From NCBI GenBank assembly GCA_964057225.1, contig OZ059896.1:1736001-1800000 (forward strand): DNA of 64,000 nt, in the 5' to 3' direction. Origin of the DNA: Auanema rhodensis. Taxonomy: Eukaryota > Nematoda > Chromadorea > Rhabditida > Rhabditidae. A program made the position numbers and the translations under genes. The first letter of the stretch is position 1. The number at the start of each line of letters is the position of its first letter. Of this stretch, positions 55,108-64,000 are shown in pieces. Under the pieces are notes generated by a model, which was not told the origin of the DNA, did no database searches, and saw only the letters and a list, made by a program, of their open reading frames with translations.

Positions 55108-56511
55108 TTCAGCTTTTTTCAATGTAGTATAGTGCATTCGATGCGGATTTTTATGCTGCGTCGATCTGTGTTATCAGATTTGCGCTAGCTTAAAAATGCA
55201 CCGAGATATCAACTGATATAAGTTTACACTTATATCCTCGATTTTCACCCTGAAGAAATAATTTTTTCGTTGAATAACATTGTCCATCGTTTTTGCCTTG
55301 AAAAAAGGAATCTAAAAACATCTACTTTTTGCTAAATTATTTTGAAATTTTTCGAAAAAATTTTTGTCAAAATGTTTTTGGAAGCAATTTTGAGTGTACA
55401 TGGAAACTCAACATACACTAATGCATCATTTTTCAAACGATCATAACTAATTTTTGTATTAAGCGTTTCTCAATTTAGTATAGTGCATTCGATGCGGATT
55501 TTTAAGCTGCGTCGATCTGTACTATCAGATTTGCGCTAGCTTGAAAATGCACCGAGATATCAACTGATATAAGTTCACACCTATATCCTCGATTTTCACC
55601 CTGAAGAATTAATTTTTTCGTTGAATAACATTGTCTATCGTTTTTGCCTTGAAAAAAGGAATCTAAAAACATCTACTTTTTGCTAAATTATTCTCAAATT
55701 TTTCGAAAAAATTTTTGTCAAAATGTTTTTGGAAGCAATTTTGAGTGTACATGGAAACTCAACATACACTAATGCATCATTTTTCAAACGATCATAACTA
55801 ATTTTTGTATTAAGCTTTTCTCAATGAAGTTTAGTGCATTCGATGCGGATTTTTAAGCTGCGTAGATCTGTGTTATCAGATTTGCGCTAGCTTGAAAATG
55901 CACCGAGATATCAACTGATATAAGTTCACACTTATATCCTCGATTTTCACCCTGAAGAATTAATTTTTTCGTTGAATAACATTGTCTATCGTTTTTGCCT
56001 TGAAAAAAGGAATCTAAAAACATCTACTTTTTGCTAAATTATTTTCAAATTTTTCGAAAAAATTTTTGTCAAAATGTTTTTGGAAGCAATTTTGAGTGTA
56101 CATGGAAACTCAACATACACTAATGCATCATTTTTCAAACGATCATAACTAATTTTTGTACTTAGCTTTTCTCAATGTAATATAGTGCATTCGATGCGGA
56201 TTTTTAAGCTGCGTCGATCTGTGTTATCAGATTTGCGCTAGCTTAAAAATGCACCGAGATATCAACTGATATTAGTTCACACTTATATCCTCGATTTTCA
56301 CCCTGAAGAATTAATTTTTTCGTTGAATAACATTGTCCATCGTTTTTGCCTTGAAAAAAAGAATCTAAAAACATCTACTTTTTGCTAAATTATTTTGAAA
56401 TTTTTCGAAAACATTTTTGTCAAAATGTTTTTGGAAGCAATTTTGAGTGTACATGGAAACTCAACATACACTAATGCATCATTTTTCAAACGATCATAAC
56501 TAATTTTTGTA
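55108..56511. repeat. Four-monomer block B-F-L-M, copy 2
   Basis: Partner of 48088-49491. It has acquired private changes: caatttag in F (near 55474), atattag (near 56272) and a one-base change in the A-run (near 56361) in M. More private change than in the other duplicates suggests an older event. Confidence 0.8.
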
Positions 56512-56862
56512 TTTAGCTTTTCTCAATGTAATATAGTGCATTCGATGCGGATTTTTAAGCTGCGTCGATCTGTGTTATCAGATTTGCGCTAGCTTAAAAA
56601 TGCACCGAGATATCAACTGATATAAGTTCACACCTATATCCTCGATTTTCACCCTGAAGAATTAATTTTTTCGTTGAATAACATTGTCTATCGTTTTTGC
56701 CTTGAAAAAAGGAATCTAAAAACATCTACTTTTTGCTAAATTATTTTGAAATTTTTCGAAAACATTTTTGTCAAAATGTTTTTGGAAGCAATTTTGAGTG
56801 TACATGGAAACTCAACATACACTAATGCATCATTTTTCAAACGATCATAACTAATTTTTGTA

Positions 56863-57213
56863 TTTAGCTTTTCTCAATGTAATATAATGCATTCGATGCG
56901 GATTTTTAAGCTGCGTCGATCTGTGTTATCAGATTTGCGCTAGCTTAAAAATGCACCGAGATATCAACTGATATAAGTTCACACTTATATCCTCAATTTT
57001 CACCCTGAAGAATTAATTTTTTCGTTGAATAACATTGTCCATCGTTTTTGCCTTGAAAAAAGGAATCTAAAAACATCTACTTTTTGCTAAATTATTTTGA
57101 AATTTTTCGAAAAAATTTTTGTCAAAATGTTTTTGGAAGCAATGTTGAGTGTACATGGAAACTCAACATACACTAATGCATCATTTTTCAAACGATCATA
57201 ACTAATTTTTGTA
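56863..57213. repeat. Monomer with T282G and cctcaattt, copy 2
   Basis: Matches 54055-54405 at all three private sites. Each copy is followed by a ttaagcg unit with C55A (54406 and 57214), so the duplicated segment spans at least two monomers, although those followers differ at 237-239 and 252. Confidence 0.8.
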
Positions 57214-58617
57214 TTAAGCGTTTCTCAATGTAGTATAGTGCATTCGATGCGGATTTTTAAGCTGCGTAGATCTGTGTTATCAGATTTGCGCTAGCTTGAA
57301 AATGCACCGAGATATCAACTGATATAAGTTCACACTTATATCCTCGATTTTCACCCTGAAGAATTAATTTTTTCGTTGAATAACATTGTCTATCGTTTTT
57401 GCCTTGAAAAAAGGAATCTAAAAACATCTACTTTTTGCTAAATTATTTTCATATTTTTCGAAAAAATTTTTGTCAAAATGTTTTTGGAAGCAATTTTGAG
57501 TGTACATGGAAACTCAACATACACTAATGCATCATTTTTCAAACGATCATAACTAATTTTTGTATTGAGTGTTTCTCAATGTAGTATAGTGCATTCGATG
57601 TGGATTTTCAAGCTGCGTCGATCTGTGTTATCAGATTTGCGCTAGCTTAAAAATGCACCGAGATATCAACTGATATAAGTTCACACTTATATCCTCGATT
57701 TTCACCCTGAAGAATTAATTTTTTTGTTGAATAACAATGTCCATCGTCTTTGTCTTGAAAAAAGGAATCTAAAAACATCTACTTTTTGTGAAATTATTTT
57801 CAAATTTTTCGAAAAAATTTTTGTCAAAATGTTTTTGGAAGCAATTTTGAGTGTACATGGAAACTCAACATACACTAATGCATCATTTTTCAAACGATCA
57901 TAACTAATTTTTGTATTAAGCGTTTCTTAATGTAGTATAGTACATTCGATGCGGATTTTTAAGCTGCGTCGATCTGTGTTATCAGATTTGCGCTAGCTTA
58001 AAAATGAACCGAGATATCAACTGATATAAGTTCACACCTATATCCTCGATTTTCACCCTGAAGAATTAATTTTTTCGTTGAATAACATTGTCTATCGTTT
58101 TTGCCTTGAAAAAAGAAATCTAAAAACATCTACTTTTTGCTAAATTATTTTGAAATTTTTCGAAAAAATTTTTGTCAAAATGTTTTTGGAAGCAATGTTG
58201 AGTGTACATGGAAACTCAACATACACTAATGCATCATTTTTCAAACGATCATAACTAATTTTTGTATTAAGCGTTTCTCAATGTAGTATAGTGCATTCGA
58301 TGCGGATTTTTAAGCTGCGTCGATCTGTACTATCAGATTTGCGCTAGCTTAAAAATGCACCGAGATATCAACTGATATAAGTTCACACCTATATCCTCGA
58401 TTTTCACCCTGAAGAATTAATTTTTTCGTTGAATAACATTGTCTATCGTTTTTGCCTTGAAAAAAGGAATCTAAAAACATCTACTTTTTGCTAAATTATT
58501 TTCAAATTTTTCGAAAAAATTTTTGTCAAAATGTTTTTGGAAGCAATTTTGAGTGTACATGGAAACTCAACATACACTAATGCATCATTTTTCAAACGAT
58601 CATAACTAATTTTTGTA
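57214..58617. repeat. Four-monomer block (C55A unit)-N-O-F, copy 1
   Basis: Order: a C55A unit with tttcatattt, then N (57565), O (57916) and F with A85 (58267). The same order is found 2457 bp (seven monomers) downstream. Between the copies are three F-like units that alternate G237C/T282 with G237/T282G. Confidence 0.85.
57565..57915. repeat. Divergent monomer type N, first unit
   Basis: Differs from monomer 1 at about 12 positions (T3G, C6T, T7G, C37T, T45C, C161T, T173A, T184C, C189T, C225T, T226G, G237C), roughly 3.4%. It is the most divergent type in the window. Two of the changes (C37T, C161T) remove CpG sites. A copy without obvious change is at 60022-60372. Derived forms are at 61777, 62128, 63181 and 63883. 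Confidence 0.85.
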
Positions 58618-59670
58618 TTAAGCGTTTCTCAATGTAGTATAGTGCATTCGATGCGGATTTTTAAGCTGCGTCGATCTGTACTATCAGATTTGCGCTAGCT
58701 TAAAAATGCACCGAGATATTAACTGATATAAGTTCACACCTATATCCTCGATTTTCACCCTGAAGAATTAATTTTTTCGTTGAATAACATTGTCTATCGT
58801 TTTTGCCTTGAAAAAAGAAATCTAAAAACATCTACTTTTTGCTAAATTATTTTGAAATTTTTCGAAAAAATTTTTGTCAAAATGTTTTTGGAAGCAATGT
58901 TGAGTGTACATGGAAACTCAACATACACTAATGCATCATTTTTCAAACGATCATAACTAATTTTTGTATTAAGCGTTTCTCAATGTAGTATAGTGCATTC
59001 GATGCGGATTTTTAAGCTGCGTCGATCTGTACTATCAGATTTGCGCTAGCTTAAAAATGCACCGAGATATCAACTGATATAAGTTCACACCTATATCCTC
59101 GATTTTCACCCTGAAGAATTAATTTTTTCGTTGAATAACATTGTCTATCGTTTTTGCCTTGAAAAAAGGAATCTAAAAACATCTACTTTTTGCTAAATTA
59201 TTTTCAAATTTTTCGAAAAAATTTTTGTCAAAATGTTTTTGGAAGCAATTTTGAGTGTACATGGAAACTCAACATACACTAATGCATTATTTTTCAAACG
59301 ATCATAACTAATTTTTGTATTAAGCGTTTCTCAATGTAGTATAGTGCATTCGATGCGGATTTTTAAGCTGCGTCGATCTGTACTATCAGATTTGCGCTAG
59401 CTTGAAAATGCACCGAGATATCAACTGATATAAGTTCACACCTATATCCTCGATTTTCACCCTGAAGAATTAATTTTTTCGTTGAATAACATTGTCTATC
59501 GTTTTTGCCTTGAAAAAAGGAATCTAAAAACATCTACTTTTTGCTAAATTATTTTGAAATTTTTCGAAAAAATTTTTGTCAAAATGTTTTTGGAAGCAAT
59601 GTTGAGTGTACATGGAAACTCAACATACACTAATGCATCATTTTTCAAACGATCATAACTAATTTTTGTA

Positions 59671-61074
59671 TTAAGCGTTTCTCAATGTAGTATAGTGCAT
59701 TCGATGCGGATTTTTAAGCTGCGTAGATCTGTGTTATCAGATTTGCGCTAGCTTGAAAATGCACCGAGATATCAACTGATATAAGTTCACACTTATATCC
59801 TCGATTTTCACCCTGAAGAATTAATTTTTTCGTTGAATAACATTGTCTATCGTTTTTGCCTTGAAAAAAGGAATCTAAAAACATCTACTTTTTGCTAAAT
59901 TATTTTCATATTTTTCGAAAAAATTTTTGTCAAAATGTTTTTGGAAGCAATTTTGAGTGTACATGGAAACTCAACATACACTAATGCATCATTTTTCAAA
60001 CGATCATAACTAATTTTTGTATTGAGTGTTTCTCAATGTAGTATAGTGCATTCGATGTGGATTTTCAAGCTGCGTCGATCTGTGTTATCAGATTTGCGCT
60101 AGCTTAAAAATGCACCGAGATATCAACTGATATAAGTTCACACTTATATCCTCGATTTTCACCCTGAAGAATTAATTTTTTTGTTGAATAACAATGTCCA
60201 TCGTCTTTGTCTTGAAAAAAGGAATCTAAAAACATCTACTTTTTGTGAAATTATTTTCAAATTTTTCGAAAAAATTTTTGTCAAAATGTTTTTGGAAGCA
60301 ATTTTGAGTGTACATGGAAACTCAACATACACTAATGCATCATTTTTCAAACGATCATAACTAATTTTTGTATTAAGCGTTTCTTAATGTAGTATAGTAC
60401 ATTCGATGCGGATTTTTAAGCTGCGTCGATCTGTGTTATCAGATTTGCGCTAGCTTAAAAATGAACCGAGATATCAACTGATATAAGTTCACACCTATAT
60501 CCTCGATTTTCACCCTGAAGAATTAATTTTTTCGTTGAATAACATTGTCTATCGTTTTTGCCTTGAAAAAAGAAATCTAAAAACATCTACTTTTTGCTAA
60601 ATTATTTTGAAATTTTTCGAAAAAATTTTTGTCAAAATGTTTTTGGAAGCAATGTTGAGTGTACATGGAAACTCAACATACACTAATGCATCATTTTTCA
60701 AACGATCATAATTAATTTTTGTATTAAGCGTTTCTCAATGTAGTATAGTGCATTCGATGCGGATTTTTAAGCTGCGTCGATCTGTACTATCAGATTTGCG
60801 CTAGCTTAAAAATGCACCGAGATATCAACTGATATAAGTTCACACCTATATCCTCGATTTTCACCCTGAAGAATTAATTTTTTCGTTGAATAACATTGTC
60901 TATCGTTTTTGCCTTGAAAAAAGGAATCTAAAAACATCTACTTTTTGCTAAATTATTTTCAAATTTTTCGAAAAAATTTTTGTCAAAATGTTTTTGGAAG
61001 CAATTTTGAGTGTACATGGAAACTCAACATACACTAATGCATCATTTTTCAAACGATCATAACTAATTTTTGTA
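59671..61074. repeat. Four-monomer block (C55A unit)-N-O-F, copy 2
   Basis: Partner of 57214-58617, matching at the diagnostic sites; the only difference I noticed is a private ataattaa for ataactaa near 60711. Confidence 0.85.
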
Positions 61075-61776
61075 TTAAGCGTTTCTCAATGTAGTATAGT
61101 GCATTCGATGCGGATTTTTAAGCTGCGTCGATCTGTACTATCAGATTTGCGCTAGCTTGAAAATGCACCGAGATATCAACTGATATAAGTTCACACCTAT
61201 ATCCTCGATTTTCACCCTGAAGAATTAATTTTTTCGTTGAATAACATTGTCTATCGTTTCTGCCTTGAAAAAAGGAATCTAAAAACATCTACTTTTTGCT
61301 AAATTATTTTGAAATTTTTCGAAAAAATTTTTGTCAAAATGTTTTTGGAAGCAATTTTGAGTGTACATGGAAACTCAACATACACTAATGCGTCATTTTT
61401 CAAACGATCATAACTAATTTTTGTATTTAGCTTTTCTCAATGTAGTTCAGTGCATTCGATGCGGATTTTTAAGCTGCGTCGATCTGTACTATCAGATTTG
61501 CGCTAGCTTGAAAATGCACCGAGATATCAACTGATATAAGTTCACACCTATATCCTCGATTTTCACCCTGAAGAATTAATTTTTTCGTTGAATAACATTG
61601 TCTATCGTTTTTGCCTTGAAAAAAGGAATCTAAAAACATCTACTTTTTGCTAAATTATTTTCAAATTTTTCGAAAAAATTTTTGTCAAAATGTTTTTGGA
61701 AGCAATTTTGAGTGTACATGGAAACTCAACATACACTAATGCATCATTTTTCAAACGATCATAACTAATTTTTGTA

Positions 61777-62478
61777 TTGAGTGTTTCTCAATGTAGTATA
61801 GTGCATTCGATGTGGATTTTCAAGCTGCGTCGATCTGTGTTATCAGATTTGCGCTAGCTTAAAAATGCACCGAGATATCAACTGATATAAGTTCACACTT
61901 ATATCCTCGATTTTCACCCTGAAGAATTAATTTTTTTGTTGAATAACAATGTCCATCGTCTTTGTCTTGAAAAAAGGAATCTAAAAACATCTACTTTTTG
62001 TGAAATTATTTTGAATTTTTTCGGGAAAATTTTTGTCAAAATGTTTTTGGAAGCAATGTTGTGTGTACATGGAAACTCAACATACACTAATGCATCATTT
62101 TTCAAACGATCATAACTAATTTTTGTATTAAGCGTTTCTTAATGTAGTATAGTGCATTCGATGTGGATTTTCAAGCTGCGTCGATCTGTGTTATCAGATT
62201 TGCGCTAGCTTAAAAATGCACCGAGATATCAACTGATATAAGTTCACACTTATATCCTCGATTTTCACCCTGAAGAATTAATTTTTTTGTTGAATAACAA
62301 TGTCCATCGTCTTTGTCTTGAAAAAAGGAATCTAAAAACATCTACTTTTTGTGAAATTATTTTGAAATTTTTCGGGAAAATTTTTGTCAAAATGTTTTTG
62401 GAAGCAATGTTGTGTGTACATGGAAACTCAACATACACTAATGCATCATTTTTCAAACGATCATAACTAATTTTTGTA
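61777..62478. repeat. Two adjacent N-type monomers with altered palindrome
   Basis: Both units carry A248G and A249G (ttcgggaaaa), T282G and A286T (atgttgtgtg). The first has a gaattttttc variant before the palindrome. The second has the ttaagcg start with C13T instead of the N start, so it is a mosaic. They read as a tandem duplicate with later change. Confidence 0.8.
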
Positions 62479-62829
62479 TTAAGCGTTTCTTAATGTAGTA
62501 TAGTACATTCGATGCGGATTTTTAAGCTGCGTCGATCTGTGTTATCAGATTTGCGCTAGCTTAAAAATGAACCGAGATATCAACTGATATAAGTTCACAC
62601 CTATATCCTCGATTTTCACCCTGAAGAATTAATTTTTTCGTTGAATAACATTGTCTATCGTTTTTGCCTTGAAAAAAGGAATCTAAAAACATCTACTTTT
62701 TGCTAAATTATTTTCAAATTTTTCGAAAAAATTTTTGTCAAAATGTTTTTGGAAGCAATTTTGAGTGTACATGGAAACTCAACATACACTAATGCATCAT
62801 TTTTCAAACGATCATAACTAATTTTTGTA

Positions 62830-64000
62830 TTTAGCTTTTCTCAATGTAGTTCAGTGCATTCGATGCGGATTTTTAAGCTGCGTCGATCTGTACTATCAGA
62901 TTTGCGCTAGCTTGAAAATGCACCGAGATATCAACTGATATAAGTTCACACCTATATCCTCGATTTTCACCCTGAAGAATTAATTTTTTCGTTGAATAAC
63001 ATTGTCTATCGTTTTTGCCTTGAAAAAAGGAATCTAAAAACATCTACTTTTTGCTAAATTATTTTCAAATTTTTCGAAAAAATTTTTGTCAAAATGTTTT
63101 TGGAAGCAATTTTGAGTGTACATGGAAACTCAACATACACTAATGCATCATTTTTCAAACGATCATAACTAATTTTTGTATTGAGTGTTTCTCAATGTAG
63201 TATAGTGCATTCGATGTGGATTTTCAAGCTGCGTCGATCTGTGTTATCAGATTTGCGCTAGCTTAAAAATGCACCGAGATATGCACTGATATAAGTTCAC
63301 ACTTATATCCTCGATTTTCACCCTGAAGAATTAATTTTTTTGTTGAATAACAATGTCCATCGTCTTTGTCTTGAAAAAAGGAATCTAAAAACATCTACTT
63401 TTTGTGAAATTATTTTGAAATTTTTCGGGAAAATTTTTGTCAAAATGTTTTTGGAAGCAATTTTGAGTGTACATGGAAACTCAACATACACGAATGCATC
63501 ATTTTTCAAACGATCATAACTAATTTTTGTATTTAGCTTTTCTCAATGTAGTTCAGTGCATTCGATGCGGATTTTTAAGCTGCGTCGATCTGTACTATCA
63601 GATTTGCGCTAGCTTGAAAATGCACCGAGATATCAACTGATATAAGTTCACACCTATATCCTCGATTTTCACCCTGAAGAATTAATTTTTTCGTTGAATA
63701 ACATTGTCTATCGTTTTTGCCTTGAAAAAAGGAATCTAAAAACATCTACTTTTTGCTAAATTATTTTCAAATTTTTCGAAAAAATTTTTGTCAAAATGTT
63801 TTTGGAAGCAATTTTGAGTGTACATGGAAACTCAACATACACTAATGCATCATTTTTCAAACGATCATAACTAATTTTTGTATTGAGTGTTTCTCAATGT
63901 AGTATAGTGCATTCGATGTGGATTTTCAAGCTGCGTCGATCTGTGTTATCAGATTTGCGCTAGCTTAAAAATGCACCGAGATATGCACTGATATAAGTTC
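62830..64000. repeat. P-N dimeric repeat at the right end of the window
   Basis: P units (A22T, T23C on an A-type start with E/F-type middle) at 62830 and 63532 alternate with N units at 63181 and 63883, giving a 702-bp period. The two N units share the private atatgcactg for atatcaactg (near 63283 and 63985), so the P-N dimer itself has been duplicated. An earlier P-N pair lies at 61426-62127. Confidence 0.85.
63883..64000. repeat. Partial monomer cut by the window end
   Basis: The first 118 bases of monomer 183, an N type by its ttgagtg start, C37T, T45C and atatgcactg. The array clearly continues past the window. Confidence 0.95.

Larger units (their letters stand above)
1..64000. repeat. 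351-bp satellite DNA array, 182 full monomers plus one partial
   Basis: The window is filled edge to edge by a head-to-tail tandem repeat of 351 bp. The monomer start, of the form ttNag, recurs at 1, 352, 703 and so on to 63883, which is exactly 1 + 182 x 351, so the net length change over 182 units is zero. All units are in the same orientation. Monomer 1 is about 69.5% A+T. Most pairs of monomers differ by a handful to a dozen substitutions. No unique sequence, mobile element or gene interrupts the array, and neither array edge is inside the window. The organisation is that of a eukaryotic centromeric or pericentromeric satellite. The host is probably an arthropod, which is inference. Repeat identity and length are read directly from the sequence. 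Confidence 0.98.

Noticed and set aside
57702-57893. A 63-codon open frame on the minus strand in N-type monomers (also at 60159-60350, 61914-62105, 62265-62456 and 63318-63509)
   Set aside because: It begins at TTG, not ATG, and has no internal ATG. It is open only because C225T and T226G remove a TAG present in the same frame of other monomers. It lies wholly within a satellite unit, with no codon-like conservation, and its ends are fixed by the repeat. It is a by-product of base changes and not a gene.
1-64000. A CRISPR array, because of regular direct repeats
   Set aside because: The repeat is continuous, with no unique spacers between short repeats, and the unit is 351 bp. There are no cas genes.
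1-64000. A known named satellite (for example the Drosophila 359-bp family or a Tribolium 360-bp family) because of similar length and AT content
   Set aside because: I could not match the sequence to a family I know, and length alone is not evidence. A database search of one monomer would decide; a strong hit over the full unit would name the family.
1-64000. Inserted transposons, tRNA or rRNA fragments, or telomere-like repeats
   Set aside because: No break in the 351-bp register and no stretch unlike the monomer was found anywhere in the window.

Overview
The whole 64,000-base window is one uninterrupted satellite DNA array. A 351-bp monomer is repeated head to tail in a single orientation, giving 182 complete copies (1-63882) plus the first 118 bases of a 183rd (63883-64000). 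Counted by hand on monomer 1, the unit is about 30.5% G+C (56 C, 51 G), with 11 CpG against about 8 expected. I found no protein gene, RNA gene, transposon, CRISPR array, telomeric repeat or unique sequence. This is the architecture of eukaryotic (peri)centromeric heterochromatin. The length and AT-richness of the unit, the lack of CpG depletion and general resemblance to insect satellites suggest an arthropod, probably an insect. That is inference; I cannot name a species or a described satellite family.

Monomer k starts at 351(k-1)+1, and this phase holds from first base to last with no net indel. Differences between monomers are base substitutions at about 20 recurrent diagnostic positions, nearly all in monomer positions 1-239. 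Positions 240-351 are almost invariant. Variants defined against monomer 1 (type A): B = T3C, C11T, A47T, C118T, T151A (B' lacks C118T); C = C13T, A170T, T235C, G237C; D = G20A, T45C; E = T3A, T7G, A19T, G63A, T64C, A85G, usually T123C and C178T; F = E with A19 retained; G = A19T, G20A (G' adds T123A, T214A, T235C, G237C); H = C129T, T151A; I = H plus T3A, T7G, G201A; L = C55A type; M = G20A, A252C; N = T3G, C6T, T7G, C37T, T45C, C161T, T173A, T184C, C189T, C225T, T226G; O = G27A, C92A; P = A22T, T23C.

These types form shifting higher-order repeats (HORs). 1-8424: A-B-B'-C mixtures with a 14-monomer-spaced duplication. 8425-11934: a clean 5-mer duplicated in tandem. 11935-16848: a 4-mer A/G'/X/H. 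16849-31941: a 4-mer B-D-E-I with D-E and E expansions. 31240-37206: a 7-monomer block repeated at 10-monomer spacing. 37207-48789: F-centred trimers to pentamers. 48790-57213: blocks with L and M variants. 57214-64000: the most divergent part, with N, O, F and P types ending in a P-N dimer. Many rare substitutions are shared only between block copies, so they record unequal exchange or segmental duplication.

Each monomer carries strong dyad symmetry: a 70-bp nested inverted repeat (positions 25-94), a second hairpin (95-133), a 12-bp palindrome (241-252) and a third hairpin (280-307), with A/T tracts spaced 7-14 bp around 183-272. Nothing here works as a gene set. If the array has a function, it is structural: nucleosome phasing, non-B DNA at a centromere, or a satellite transcript. 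None of these can be shown from sequence alone.
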